Source of the DNA: Alteromonas gracilis
Lineage (GTDB): Bacteria; Pseudomonadota; Gammaproteobacteria; Enterobacterales; Alteromonadaceae
DNA length: 64,000 bases
Direction of reading: 5' to 3'
Assembly: GCF_002993325.1 (NCBI RefSeq)
Contig: NZ_PVNO01000024.1
Location: forward strand, 124,001-188,000
Numbering within the stretch: the first letter of the stretch is position 1; each line of letters starts with the position of its first letter. The notes under the pieces are model-generated. The model did no database searches. It worked only from the letters and a program-made list of their open reading frames with translations, and was not told the DNA's origin. This document shows positions 27,386 to 36,561 of the stretch, piece after piece. The position numbers were made by a program, and so were the translations under genes.

Positions 27386-29410
27386 ATGAAAATAACGGTA
27401 GCCACACGCGTAATCGGGGGATTTGTCGCGATTAGCGCACTTCTAATCGTCATTAGTGTTGTTTCACTTTATAACCTCAACTCAATAGGTTCAGCCACTG
27501 AAGAAGTTAACGATGTTGCGCTTCCAACAGTAGCAGGCAGTAATGCGCTTAAAGCAAGCTTTCTTAACATGGGTCGCCTGACCTTTGAAAGCTACATTGA
27601 AGAGAATTTAAGTGAGCTGAAAGACAAAAGAACGGCTTTCAATTCGGCAAAAGATACCTTCGAAAGTGAGTATAAAAAGCTAGCACAGGCCGTTAACAAT
27701 GAGCCTGAACTCAAAAATACGCTTAGCTCGGTACGCGAGTCTTACGAGAGTTATATCACTAACGTTGAGGCTATGTATAAAAACCACCAAATGTACCTTG
27801 ATTTGCGCAACACGATTCAAGACAGACTCGGTGACGCTGAAGATAATGCTGACGACGCATCAACGTATCTACTAGATTTTTCAGATTTAGACAGTGTTCA
27901 GCGCGACGCAAACCTTCGTAGGGCAGCAGAGGTTGGCGGTCAGCTAGAAACTTCATTGCTTTCTCTGCTAACTGTATCTTATGAGTACATTAAAACTCAG
28001 ACCATAGTGCGTTCACAAACCTTGGGGAACGAAGTCGATCTTGTGGTTGAGAAAGTGGTAACTCAGCTGAGCGACATGATGCAGACCGCGGGCGGACGCG
28101 ACGATTCGGGCACGCTTGATGACATTAACGATCTAGTTAATAACGCAATTAACGCGATCAAAGCAAACGACGGGGTAATGCAGCTCCACGTTGATAGATT
28201 AGAGCGCAGAAACGACGCCGAGAAAGCGTTAAATACGTCAGATGACAATATTGCACAAGGTGTTGTAGCTCTAGAAAACCTTCTTACGCTTGCAGATAAA
28301 AAAGCATCGCATGTGGAAAGTCAGGTAAACGGTGCTATCACAACGGGTAACACTGTAGTCATTGTGGTGGTGTTGATTTCTATCGCCGTTGCGGCAATTA
28401 TCGGTTTCGCAACAGTGCGCGCTATCACACGCCCACTTTATCGTGTAAACGAGCTACTTACTGTTGCTTCATCAGGTGACCTTACACATCGCTTAGATGA
28501 TTCTGCACAGGACGAATTTGGTCTTCTAGCGCGAAACTGCAATACGCTAATTGGTAACCTAAAAGAGCTTATCACTGCGATTAACGTACGCGCGGAGCAG
28601 TTAGCTGCGGCGTCAGAACAAACTTCGGCGGTTACGGCACAAACTACCCATTCTATTCAAGATCAAAAATCACAAATTGGCCAAGTGGCCACGGCGACGA
28701 CAGAAATGCACTCAACGTCGCAATTGGTCGTTCAGAATGCTGAAGATACACTAAGCCAAATTCGCCATGCAGATGCAGAAGCAGAAAACGTTCGTAAGAT
28801 TTCTCTTGAAAATAAAAACACGATTGAGATCTTATCTCGCGACGTACAGGAGGCTGCTGACGTTATCAATAAGCTTCATCAAGACAGCGCGAGCATTGGC
28901 GGGATCCTTGACGTTATCCGCGGTGTTGCGGACCAAACCAATTTGCTAGCGTTGAACGCGGCTATTGAAGCTGCACGTGCAGGTGAGCAAGGCCGAGGCT
29001 TCGCGGTAGTGGCCGATGAAGTAAGAACCCTTGCCAGCCGTACGCAGGAGTCAACGCAAGAAATCAATGCCATGATTGAAGTACTACAAGCTGGGGCTGA
29101 GAAGGCTGTAGCGGTAATGGAGCAAGGTAAAGAACAAACCGCAGCCTGCGTTGCGCAAACTGAAAAAGCAACCCAGGCACTGGATATCATCACTGATGCG
29201 GTGCACAAAGCACATGACGTAAGCTCTCAAATTGAGCAGTCAGCGCGTGAACAGAACACAGTGTCGCAAGAAATCAGTGAAAAGCTCGAAACCATTGTTG
29301 GCATCGCTGAAGAGACTACAGCAGGTGCACAACAAACGTCTGAGTCTAGCCATGAAGTGGCTCGCCTCGCTGACGAGTTACAGCAGTCTATTAGGCAGTT
29401 TAAAGTGTAA
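27386..29410 (+). CDS. Methyl-accepting chemotaxis protein
   Basis: This transmembrane chemoreceptor of 674 residues has TM1 at about 10-30, a helical periplasmic sensor of roughly 290 residues without a recognisable named sensor fold, TM2 at about 321-343, a HAMP domain ('[20 protein letters not shown]') and a long coiled-coil signalling domain. The CheA/CheW-binding hairpin tip '[20 protein letters not shown]' and '[17 protein letters not shown]' are intact. I chose ATG 27386 with CAGGAG upstream over a longer frame from 27323. No pentapeptide CheR tether is seen at the C-terminus. A sigma-28-type promoter precedes it and a strong terminator follows. Confidence 0.93.
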   Translation: MKITVATRVIGGFVAISALLIVISVVSLYNLNSIGSATEEVNDVALPTVAGSNALKASFLNMGRLTFESYIEENLSELKDKRTAFNSAKDTFESEYKKLAQAVNNEPELKNTLSSVRESYESYITNVEAMYKNHQMYLDLRNTIQDRLGDAEDNADDASTYLLDFSDLDSVQRDANLRRAAEVGGQLETSLLSLLTVSYEYIKTQTIVRSQTLGNEVDLVVEKVVTQLSDMMQTAGGRDDSGTLDDINDLVNNAINAIKANDGVMQLHVDRLERRNDAEKALNTSDDNIAQGVVALENLLTLADKKASHVESQVNGAITTGNTVVIVVVLISIAVAAIIGFATVRAITRPLYRVNELLTVASSGDLTHRLDDSAQDEFGLLARNCNTLIGNLKELITAINVRAEQLAAASEQTSAVTAQTTHSIQDQKSQIGQVATATTEMHSTSQLVVQNAEDTLSQIRHADAEAENVRKISLENKNTIEILSRDVQEAADVINKLHQDSASIGGILDVIRGVADQTNLLALNAAIEAARAGEQGRGFAVVADEVRTLASRTQESTQEINAMIEVLQAGAEKAVAVMEQGKEQTAACVAQTEKATQALDIITDAVHKAHDVSSQIEQSAREQNTVSQEISEKLETIVGIAEETTAGAQQTSESSHEVARLADELQQSIRQFKV

Positions 29411-29432
29411 CTTTGCTCAACAGACTACTTTA

Positions 29433-29460
29433 AAAGGGGCGCGCGCCCCTTTTTTGTTTT
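29433..29460 (+). terminator. Terminator of the chemoreceptor gene
   Basis: AAAAGGGGCGC pairs with GCGCCCCTTTT as a GC-rich hairpin, followed by a run of T residues (about 29450-29460). Confidence 0.85.
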
Positions 29461-29577
29461 TAGCTTGCCTAAATGAATCCATCCATCTTCTACCGCTGGG
29501 CTTCACTGGAAATATAATTGAGCATAAAAAGCTGGAAACAAGTAATAAGAATATGAGTTTCTAACTTTTTAACTAAT

Positions 29578-30204
29578 ATGCGTTTACGTCGAATTAGCCT
29601 TATTTCTGCTTTCACCGCTTTTTGGATACCCCTTTCCATGAGTCATGCCGAGCCCTCTTATTACAAAGACACAGAAACACTTTCTTACGCCGTCATCGAA
29701 ACGCTTTCTGACGATACAGAAATTAGACACTATGAAGCGTCTATGGCGGTAGAGTCGTCTGGTAATCAAGACACCGGGGCTTTCAGGCTCTTGTTTAATT
29801 ACATTTCAGGTGAAAACAAAACTAACACTGATGTGTCAATGACGTCACCTGTAGAGGTTGGCAATAATGCCACAAAGATTTCGATGACCTCCCCTGTAGA
29901 GATGTCATCGCCCGATAAAATGATGTTTTTCTTACCAAGTAAATACAGTGCTGAGAACGCCCCTGTGCCAACCCATGAAGATGTGTCTTTAGTGACCGTG
30001 CCAGCAAGAACAGTGGCTGCAATTCGGTACTCTGGGCTAAACGGTGACGATAAAAAAGAGGAATTTAAAAATAAACTGCTTAAAACGTTGAGCGATAACA
30101 ATATCAAGGCGGTCGGAGCGCCCAGTTACATGGGGTATGACTCCCCTTTTACGCTTCCTTGGAATAAACGCCACGAGATCATCGTTCCTGTAGAAATTAA
30201 ATAA
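29578..30204 (+). CDS. Exported SOUL-type heme-binding family protein
   Basis: This 208-residue protein has an N-terminal hydrophobic signal ending 'SMSHA' near residue 23. The mature part matches the SOUL/HBP fold: 'YAVIETLSDDTEIRHYEASMAV' (quoted by its start and end only), 'FRLLFNYISGENK', then two copies of 'MTSPVE' ('VSMTSPVEV' and 'ISMTSPVEM'), and the end 'PWNKRHEIIVPVE'. Eukaryotic members bind heme or tetrapyrroles; in bacteria the role is not settled. It is monocistronic, between two terminators. Heme binding here is inferred from family only. Confidence 0.8.
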   Translation: MRLRRISLISAFTAFWIPLSMSHAEPSYYKDTETLSYAVIETLSDDTEIRHYEASMAVESSGNQDTGAFRLLFNYISGENKTNTDVSMTSPVEVGNNATKISMTSPVEMSSPDKMMFFLPSKYSAENAPVPTHEDVSLVTVPARTVAAIRYSGLNGDDKKEEFKNKLLKTLSDNNIKAVGAPSYMGYDSPFTLPWNKRHEIIVPVEIK

Positions 30205-30221
30205 GCCAGTCCAGCCTTAAA

Positions 30222-30252
30222 AAAACGGCCGCTTACATAAGCGGCCGTTTTA
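30222..30252. terminator. Bidirectional terminator between the SOUL gene and lysC
   Basis: AAAACGGCCGCTTA (from 30222) pairs with TAAGCGGCCGTTTT (to 30252) around a short loop; A-run and T-run on either side suit both convergent genes. Confidence 0.85.
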
Positions 30253-30276
30253 ATTTCATAGATGTAAGTAAAGGAT

Positions 30277-31626
30277 TTATTCAAATAACGTTGTGTGAAG
30301 CTTTCGAACAATTACATCGCTATCTGTTTCATTTACTAAAAACGACAAGTTGTGCGGGTTAGCACCAAAGCAAATCATACGCAGGTTAAAGTCTGATACC
30401 GCAGATAGAATTTTGCTTGAAACGCCTACAGCTGTCTGCATGTTGTTACCAACAACGGTGACAAGATCATAGCCTTTTTCCACTTTCACATCACAGATGG
30501 TCTCAAGTTCGGCAATGGTTTCTTTGTTCAGTCGCTGAGCCACAGAATTTGCTGGGTTATCAAGAGTAAAAGATACCGAGATTTCCGAGGTCGTAACCAA
30601 ATCAACACTTAGCTTGTGCTTAGCGATAATTGCGAACACTTGTTGTAAGAAGCCCTGAGCATACATCATCTTAGGGGTCTTAACCGTTACCATTACTTGT
30701 TCTTTGCGGCGAGTGATGGCGCGATAAGGTGGCTCGTGCTCGCAGTCGCGTACAATCCAAGTACCGCCCTTTTCAGGCTCTTTGCTTGACCCTACAAACA
30801 CTTTAATGTCTTTTCGAAGCGCAGGTTCCATAGTTGCCGGGTGAAGAACTTTAGCTCCGAAGGTGGCCATTTCCGCCGCTTCTTCAAAACTAAGCTCTGG
30901 CAAGGGGTGAGCCGCAGGTGTAATGCGCGGGTCAGTTGTGTATACACCCGTTACATCGGTCCAAATTTCACAGGACTCCGCATCAAGTGCTTCTGCAAGC
31001 AGGGCCGCTGTAAAGTCAGAACCGCCACGACCTAGCGTTGTGGTTCGGCCTTGTTCATCTGCACCGACGAAGCCTTGTGTAACAACGATAGCGTTCTCAA
31101 TTTCAGGTGCCAATAATTGTTTGGACAGCTTTTCTATTTCTTCAATTTGAGGCGCGCCTTCACCAAACTCACTGTCCGTACGCAGCACCTTACGTACGTC
31201 AAAGTTCATGGTTTTTACGCCCTCTTCTGCAAGCACTGAGGCGAACATCAGTGATGACATTCGCTCACCCATAGAAAGCAGCTGATCTTTTAGGTCGTCT
31301 TGATGAAGAATTTCTTCGTGAAACGCTAAGCTACGCATTTCTTCTAACAAATCATTGAGTTTCGGCTCTACCGCATCTTTGTCTTTTAACTTGTTAAGAA
31401 TGGCAAGCTCAATGTTGATGATAGCCTGACAGGTCTCTTCAATTTGCTGCTGCGTCATGGGTGTATGCGCTAAGCTTACTAGATGATTGGTTACACCTGC
31501 TGCAGCGCTTACTACCACAATGCGCGTTTTGTCATTACCGGCAACAATTCGGGCGCAGTTTTGCATTACTTCGTAATTCGCAACGCTAGTTCCACCGAAC
31601 TTAGCTATCGATAAGGCATTTGTCAC
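30277..31626 (-). CDS. lysC: Lysine-sensitive aspartokinase III
   Basis: This 449-residue enzyme phosphorylates aspartate, the first step to lysine, threonine, methionine and diaminopimelate. It begins 'IAKFGGTSVANYEV' (the ATP/aspartate motif), carries 'TLGRGGSDFTAALLAEALDA', and ends in two ACT domains ('VTVKTPKMMYAQGFL' and 'VTVVGNNM'). Length and lack of a fused homoserine dehydrogenase match E. coli LysC. GTG start with GGAG upstream. Only 60 bases separate it from the upstream gene, so there is no room for the lysine riboswitch seen before lysC in several gammaproteobacteria. Confidence 0.95.
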   Translation of the reverse strand: MTNALSIAKFGGTSVANYEVMQNCARIVAGNDKTRIVVVSAAAGVTNHLVSLAHTPMTQQQIEETCQAIINIELAILNKLKDKDAVEPKLNDLLEEMRSLAFHEEILHQDDLKDQLLSMGERMSSLMFASVLAEEGVKTMNFDVRKVLRTDSEFGEGAPQIEEIEKLSKQLLAPEIENAIVVTQGFVGADEQGRTTTLGRGGSDFTAALLAEALDAESCEIWTDVTGVYTTDPRITPAAHPLPELSFEEAAEMATFGAKVLHPATMEPALRKDIKVFVGSSKEPEKGGTWIVRDCEHEPPYRAITRRKEQVMVTVKTPKMMYAQGFLQQVFAIIAKHKLSVDLVTTSEISVSFTLDNPANSVAQRLNKETIAELETICDVKVEKGYDLVTVVGNNMQTAVGVSSKILSAVSDFNLRMICFGANPHNLSFLVNETDSDVIVRKLHTTLFE

Positions 31627-31686
31627 TATATTTAACTCCAGAATAAAACTAGCTTTTTGCTAGCAGTAACCGCGCGGTCTGCGCAG

Positions 31687-32136
31687 TTAATCAATCGTAA
31701 TTTGGTCGCCTACTTTTATATTATTCTCGGCAAACCACCCTTGGTTCATTTCCAACGCGTAAAGTACCTCTTTCGATGATCCGACCGACTCCAAACTGTG
31801 GGGAGTGAGAGGTTTTATATCCGTTATTACGCCATTTCTGTCGATAAATGCCACGTCTAGGGGAACAAAAGTATTTTTCATCCACATGCCCGCAATTTTG
31901 GGGCTAGAAAATTTGAAAAACATACCGCAATCTACGCATAAGGCTTTACGAAACATTAGACCCTGGGCGCGCTGTTCGAAGGTTTTGGCATACTCTACTT
32001 CATAGTGCTTGCCGCCTATCTCCAGTGTGATGGATTCGAAGTCCACTGAATTCAGCGACGATACAGGGTCAACCTGCGCTTTTGCACACCCTAAGGTTAA
32101 TACAAGTGCTGCAACAATAAAGAAAGATTTTCCCAT
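31687..32136 (-). CDS. DUF192 family lipoprotein/exported protein
   Basis: This 149-residue protein starts at ATG 32136 with AAAAGGA upstream; the longer frame to 32184 runs into the acnB terminator. The N-terminus is a lipoprotein-like signal ('AALVLTLGCAKA', Cys as the likely acylation site). The DUF192 domain follows: 'FEQRAQGLMFRKAL', 'DCGMFFKF', 'MWMKNTFVPLDVAFID' and 'ALEMNQGWFAENNIKVGD'. The function of DUF192 is unknown; members are small exported proteins often near metabolism genes. It is 22 bases upstream of the acnB terminator and 60 bases before lysC on the same strand. Confidence 0.85.
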   Translation of the reverse strand: MGKSFFIVAALVLTLGCAKAQVDPVSSLNSVDFESITLEIGGKHYEVEYAKTFEQRAQGLMFRKALCVDCGMFFKFSSPKIAGMWMKNTFVPLDVAFIDRNGVITDIKPLTPHSLESVGSSKEVLYALEMNQGWFAENNIKVGDQITID

Positions 32137-32156
32137 TAGACATTCCTTTTCACCAT

Positions 32157-32191
32157 AAAAAAAGCCGGTCACCTTAACGGCCACCGGCTTT
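32157..32191 (-). terminator. Rho-independent terminator of acnB
   Basis: On the minus strand AAAGCCGGT (rev. of 32183-32191) pairs with ACCGGCTTT (rev. of 32161-32169), followed by a run of seven T. It lies 18 bases after the acnB stop codon and just before the DUF192 start. Confidence 0.85.
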
Positions 32192-32208
32192 GTAGTTTAT
32201 ACACTATT

Positions 32209-34821
32209 TTAGGCAACATTCAATGTTGGAATAATGCGCGCTTTCGCTTCTTCTTCAGCCTTTTTAAAACTAGGCATTTTATCGAAGTTTAAGTAGCGGA
32301 ATACTTCACCGGACATCGCGTTAATTTTGCTGGCATATTCCATGTATTCGTCGGCTGTTGGGATACGTCCTACAATAGCGCCCACAGCAGCAAGCTCTGC
32401 TGAGGTCAAATACACATTGGCCCCATCGCCCAAACGGTTAGGGAAGTTTCGAGTAGACGTTGAAAGAACCGTTGTACCAGCATCAACCCTTGCTTGGTTA
32501 CCCATACATAGTGAGCATCCAGGCATTTCTGTGCGCACACCCACGCGACCATAAATGTTGTAATAGCCCTCTTCCATCAACTGGGCTTTATCCATTTTAG
32601 TCGGTGGTGACATCCACAAACGGGTAGGCAGCGTTTTATTGTATTGCTCAAGCAGTTTGCCGGCTGCGCGGAAGTGGCCAATGTTTGTCATACACGAGCC
32701 AATAAAGACTTCATCTACTTTATCGCCAGCAACTTCAGATAAGGTTTTTGCATCATCTGGATCGTTCGGGCAGCACACTATGGGCTCTTTAATCTCGTTG
32801 AGGTCAATCTCAATAACCTCTGCGTACTCGGCATCTGCATCGGCACGCATTAATTCTGGGTTCGCGAGCCACTCTTCCATTTTCTGCGCTCGACGTTCTA
32901 GCGTACGCGGGTCGCCATAACCTTCGTTAATCATCCAGCGAAGCATAGTAATGTTTGAACGCAGATATTCAGCGATTGACGCTTCAGAAAGGTTGATGGT
33001 ACACCCTGCGGCTGAGCGTTCTGCTGATGCATCTGAAAGCTCAAACGCCTGCTCTACCGTTAGGTTCTCTAGGCCTTCAATTTCTAATATACGGCCAGAA
33101 AAGGCGTTAATTTTGCCTTTTTTCTCTACCGTCAACAGCCCTTGTTTGATGGCGTACAGCGGAATGGCGTGTACTAGGTCGCGTAGCGTAATGCCCGGCT
33201 GCATTTCGCCTTTAAATCGCACCAGTACTGATTCTGGCATATCAAGGGGCATTACGCCGGTTGCCGCAGCAAACGCCACTAAACCAGAACCCGCCGGGAA
33301 TGAAATACCTAGTGGGAAACGGGTATGTGAATCACCGCCAGTACCAACCGTATCCGGCAGCAACATACGGTTTAACCAGCTGTGAATAATACCGTCCCCC
33401 GGGCGAAGCGATACACCGCCACGGTTCATTATAAAATCAGGTAATGTGTGCTGGGTTTCTATATCCACCGGCTTTGGATAAGCCGCGGTATGACAAAATG
33501 ACTGCATGGTTAAATCGGCGGTAAACCCTAAACAAGCTAAGTCTTTAAGCTCATCGCGAGTCATAGGGCCTGTGGTATCTTGCGAGCCCACGGTTGTCAT
33601 TTTAGGCTCACAGTAGGTGCCAGGGCGAATACCTTCAACACCGCAGGCTTTACCTACCATTTTCTGTGCTAGCGAGAAACCCGCTCCGCTTTCTTTGGGT
33701 TGTTCCGGCGTACGGAAAAGATCAGTTGGGCCGAGACCAAGTGTCTCACGCGCTTTCTCGGTAAGGCCGCGACCGATAATCAGATTAATACGTCCGCCTG
33801 CACGAACCTCATCTAAAATGACTTTCGACTTGTAGCTGTATTCTGCGAGAAGCTCACCGGTTTCGTGATTAGTGATCTTGCCTTCAAACGGGTAGATATC
33901 TATCACATCCCCCATGTTCATTTTTTCCACATCGGCTTCAAACACCAACGCGCCGGCGTCTTCCATTGTGTTAAAGAATATAGGTGCGACTTTTGAACCA
34001 ATGCACACACCGCCACCGCGCTTATTTGGTACGCCCGGCAGGTCTTCGCCAAAGAACCACAACACAGAGTTAGTGGCCGATTTACGCGACGAACCTGTAC
34101 CAACTACATCACCGACAAAAGCGATAGGGTATCCCTTACTCTTAACTTCTTCTATCTGTGCCATTGGGCCTTTAACGCCTGGCTCCTCCGGAACAAGTCC
34201 TTCACGCGGCATTTTATAAGCTGCAAGGGCGTGCAGAGGAATATCTGGGCGAGACCATGCGTCAGGGGCTGGAGACAAATCATCAGTATTGGTTTCACCG
34301 GTTACCTTAAAAACGGTGTAGGTAATTTTGTCGTCCATTAGCTTGCGCGACGTAAACCACTCACCCTCAGCCCACGATTTAATGATGTCAGTGGCGTACT
34401 CGTTACCTGCTTTGTGCTTTTCTTCCACATCGTGATAGGCATCAAACATTAAGAGCGTATGTTTTAGCTCTTTCGCTGCCAGCGGCGCTAATGCCTCATC
34501 GTCGAGTAGCGCTACTAATGTGGCAATATTGTAGCCACCGTGCATATTACCAAGCAGTTCAACCGCTTTTTCTTTGGAAATAAGCTCACAGCTGTCCTCT
34601 CCTTTTGCGATGGCACTTAGAAAGCCGGCTTTAACGTAAGCCGCCTCATCAACCCCTGGCGGTACACGTTCTGACAGCAGTTCTAATAAAAAATCCCCTT
34701 CACCTTCCGGGGGATTTTTTAATAAATCAACCAGGCCAGCCACCTGTTCAGCATTGAGAGGTTTAGGTGGAATATTTTGAGCGGCACGTTCTTCAACGTG
34801 ATTGCGGTAATCTTGTAACAC
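32209..34821 (-). CDS. acnB: Aconitate hydratase B / 2-methylisocitrate dehydratase AcnB
   Basis: AcnB interconverts citrate and isocitrate in the TCA cycle and acts on 2-methylisocitrate. The 870-residue protein has the AcnB order: N-terminal HEAT-like domain, swivel domain with 'GDVVGTGSSRKSATNS', then the catalytic core. The 4Fe-4S cysteines are in 'GSCMTNIGHFRAAGKLL' and 'GCSLCMGNQARVDAG'; 'GGDSHTRFPLGISFPAGSGL' is also conserved. I prefer the GTG at 34821, preceded by GAGGAAGA, because the following residues line up with the E. coli start (LQDYRNHVEERAAQ against LEEYRKHVAERAAE); the frame is open to a TTG at 34884 with no ribosome site. A second, divergent AcnB is encoded at 41441-44251. 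Confidence 0.95.
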   Translation of the reverse strand: MLQDYRNHVEERAAQNIPPKPLNAEQVAGLVDLLKNPPEGEGDFLLELLSERVPPGVDEAAYVKAGFLSAIAKGEDSCELISKEKAVELLGNMHGGYNIATLVALLDDEALAPLAAKELKHTLLMFDAYHDVEEKHKAGNEYATDIIKSWAEGEWFTSRKLMDDKITYTVFKVTGETNTDDLSPAPDAWSRPDIPLHALAAYKMPREGLVPEEPGVKGPMAQIEEVKSKGYPIAFVGDVVGTGSSRKSATNSVLWFFGEDLPGVPNKRGGGVCIGSKVAPIFFNTMEDAGALVFEADVEKMNMGDVIDIYPFEGKITNHETGELLAEYSYKSKVILDEVRAGGRINLIIGRGLTEKARETLGLGPTDLFRTPEQPKESGAGFSLAQKMVGKACGVEGIRPGTYCEPKMTTVGSQDTTGPMTRDELKDLACLGFTADLTMQSFCHTAAYPKPVDIETQHTLPDFIMNRGGVSLRPGDGIIHSWLNRMLLPDTVGTGGDSHTRFPLGISFPAGSGLVAFAAATGVMPLDMPESVLVRFKGEMQPGITLRDLVHAIPLYAIKQGLLTVEKKGKINAFSGRILEIEGLENLTVEQAFELSDASAERSAAGCTINLSEASIAEYLRSNITMLRWMINEGYGDPRTLERRAQKMEEWLANPELMRADADAEYAEVIEIDLNEIKEPIVCCPNDPDDAKTLSEVAGDKVDEVFIGSCMTNIGHFRAAGKLLEQYNKTLPTRLWMSPPTKMDKAQLMEEGYYNIYGRVGVRTEMPGCSLCMGNQARVDAGTTVLSTSTRNFPNRLGDGANVYLTSAELAAVGAIVGRIPTADEYMEYASKINAMSGEVFRYLNFDKMPSFKKAEEEAKARIIPTLNVA

Positions 34822-35182
34822 AGTCTCTTCCTCTACGTTAGCTTGCGCACTGGGAGTAAACGGTCTTGTGAACACTTGACGCAAGGTGTGTTTAATAAAT
34901 CATCAACAGTATAACTTCACAGGCTAGTTTTTTAAATTTTGCGCCCTTTTTATTCACTTATAATCGCTATTCATACCATTACTTTTAAACGACAAAAGCG
35001 ATTAAATAGAAGTAAACAAAGTCTTTCGAGTAGTTAGCGTATAGATAAGTTATAAGGGTTTATGACTTAAAGACAAGAAGTTAACTGTACGTGACGCTTC
35101 CTTGAATAAAGAAAACCGTAAACGATTAACAACAGCAAGTGAGAGGGGGTTCATAGAGTGTGCACAGTCATTTTGAAAAGTG
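34822..35182. other. Intergenic region upstream of acnB
   Basis: About 360 AT-rich bases between the periplasmic ligase gene (which ends here) and acnB. It should hold the acnB promoter. I see no convincing terminator, repeat or reading frame. Confidence 0.4.
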
Positions 35183-36130
35183 TTAATTGGGTAAGTCTGA
35201 CTGAGGTCTAGTGCGAAGGTAGCTTGCAAACTTTGGCTTCCCATTTTTCGTTACACCGTAAAACTTAAAGGTCACCCAACTGCCGATGGCAGGCGGCGAC
35301 TGGCGGTCTATTTTTGAAAAGCCCGTTCCTAATTTAAATTGAATACCTTCTCGCGTTTCTATAAGAAGCGAGCCCATCATCCCTTTAAAACGACCTTTCC
35401 CTGGAAGTTGCGCCAATACTTTCCCTTCTGCATCTTCAAATCGTTTTACTTTGAGTAGCTTGTTACTTCGCCCTGAGATGTATAGTGCTTTTTCATGATG
35501 TAGCATCAAGCCCTCCCCGCCTTCTTGTGTTACCTGATTTAGCTTTTCTTCAAGTGCATCAATAGATGTAAGCTTAAATTGAGGGATAACGGCAAACGTT
35601 GGGTTGGGGGTAATCTCACTTAGTCTGTTAAGCATGTTAAGCCGGGTTTGAAAAAGCTCACCTGTCATAGGCATGTCAAAGGCCATAAATCTAATTTTAG
35701 TCCAGCGTTTGCTTGATACGGAACGTGTTGTTGCAGTAGCGTCAGTTATAGATTTAGTGCTCGATAAAGCGTTGGTAACAGAGTGCAGCTCAACGCTCGT
35801 TAACGTTGAAAGCACAATAGAAGCCGTACGCTCAAACTCCCCTCTTCCTATCCAAAGTTCACCGTCAATAGTGGCTTTTGGCCACTTAGCAGTGAACCAC
35901 GCGGGCGCAAAAATCTTGTTACCGTTGCGGGTGCGCAGTTCAGACCCGTCCCATCTTGCGCGAATGCCGTCTAACTTTTCGCTCACCCAATAATCGGCTA
36001 TGTTAATTTCAGTGTCATTGAAATCGTACTGCTTGGCAAGTTGTACCCCATCGACAAATTCGAACTTGTCGTCGGCACTCACAAGACCCGTAACAAAAAA
36101 CAACCAAAATAAAGTTAAAAAGTATCGCAC
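35183..36130 (-). CDS. Periplasmic ATP-dependent DNA ligase (LigE type)
   Basis: This is a small DNA ligase with an N-terminal hydrophobic signal peptide (ending near 'GLVSA'), which places it in the periplasm like the LigE/Lig E family of gammaproteobacteria. The nucleotidyltransferase motifs are visible: 'SEKLDGIRARW' (motif I, catalytic Lys), 'RTRNGNKIFAP' , 'DGELWIGRG' (motif III), 'MAFDMP', 'EGLMLHHEKALY' (motif IV) and 'LLKVKRFED' (motif V), then an OB domain. An insertion of about 35 Ser/Thr-rich residues separates motif III from 'IRFMAFD'. GTG at 36130 has AAAGGTG upstream; GTG 36139 is possible. LigE enzymes are linked to extracellular DNA and biofilm or competence; that role is inferred here. 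Confidence 0.85.
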   Translation of the reverse strand: MRYFLTLFWLFFVTGLVSADDKFEFVDGVQLAKQYDFNDTEINIADYWVSEKLDGIRARWDGSELRTRNGNKIFAPAWFTAKWPKATIDGELWIGRGEFERTASIVLSTLTSVELHSVTNALSSTKSITDATATTRSVSSKRWTKIRFMAFDMPMTGELFQTRLNMLNRLSEITPNPTFAVIPQFKLTSIDALEEKLNQVTQEGGEGLMLHHEKALYISGRSNKLLKVKRFEDAEGKVLAQLPGKGRFKGMMGSLLIETREGIQFKLGTGFSKIDRQSPPAIGSWVTFKFYGVTKNGKPKFASYLRTRPQSDLPN

Positions 36131-36194
36131 TAGATTCACCTTTATTCATTAAACGTTACCTGCTTTAACGCTTTCAAAAACGAAGCTAAAACAA

Positions 36195-36232
36195 AGAAGG
36201 CAGAGTAAATTACTCTGCCTTCTCATCTTTTT
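36195..36232. terminator. Hairpin terminator between small lipoprotein and ligase genes
   Basis: AGAAGGCAGAGTA (36195-36207) and TACTCTGCCTTCT (36211-36223) form a perfect 13-bp stem with a 3-base loop, flanked by T-rich sequence on both strands. Confidence 0.8.
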
Positions 36233-36270
36233 TAACTGTACGTTGGATAGTTTTTCGTTTAACCGAGGCT

Positions 36271-36555
36271 TTAATCAGTAATTATATCAATGACAGAGAT
36301 CAGCACCTCTTCTGCTAAGGCTTCACCAAAGGTTCTTTTTTCATTCCGTCGCATTTGATAAGTCTCTAAACAGGCATTTAACTGCTCATCAGCGGTGCTT
36401 ACTCCATGAACATCTGCGTTATTAGCTTGCTCAATGCAGTGATCAGTTTGACCTGTCGTAACGGTACTGCAACTGCTCATGCTTGCTATGATAGCAACCA
36501 TAATAAGTGCTGTGGCCAATGGTTTTACCTGTCGATTTGTATTTGGATGATTCAC
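36271..36555 (-). CDS. Small lipoprotein, paralogue of the one at 40940
   Basis: A 94-residue protein with a hydrophobic N-terminus and lipobox-like 'IIASMSSCSTV', so it is probably a lipoprotein. The mature part has the pattern HCIEQANN...ADEQLNACLETYQMRRNEKR, here quoted in pieces: 'DHCIEQANNADV' and 'LNACLETYQMRRNEKR'. The gene at 40940-41206 has the same pattern ('DKCIEQVDEV', 'LQHCLDESYQARRAER'), so the two are paralogues; both keep two cysteines. I do not recognise the family. GTG start, 6 bases after the esterase stop codon, so the two genes are likely co-transcribed. Confidence 0.7.
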   Translation of the reverse strand: MNHPNTNRQVKPLATALIMVAIIASMSSCSTVTTGQTDHCIEQANNADVHGVSTADEQLNACLETYQMRRNEKRTFGEALAEEVLISVIDIITD

Positions 36556-36561
36556 CGTAAC

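Noticed and set aside
31627..31686. Lysine riboswitch in front of lysC
   Set aside because: The gap is only 60 bases, too short for the element, and shows no matching structure.
35050..35244. 64-residue minus-strand open frame near the ligase gene
   Set aside because: Overlaps the 3' end of the ligase gene in another frame with no ribosome site or family match.
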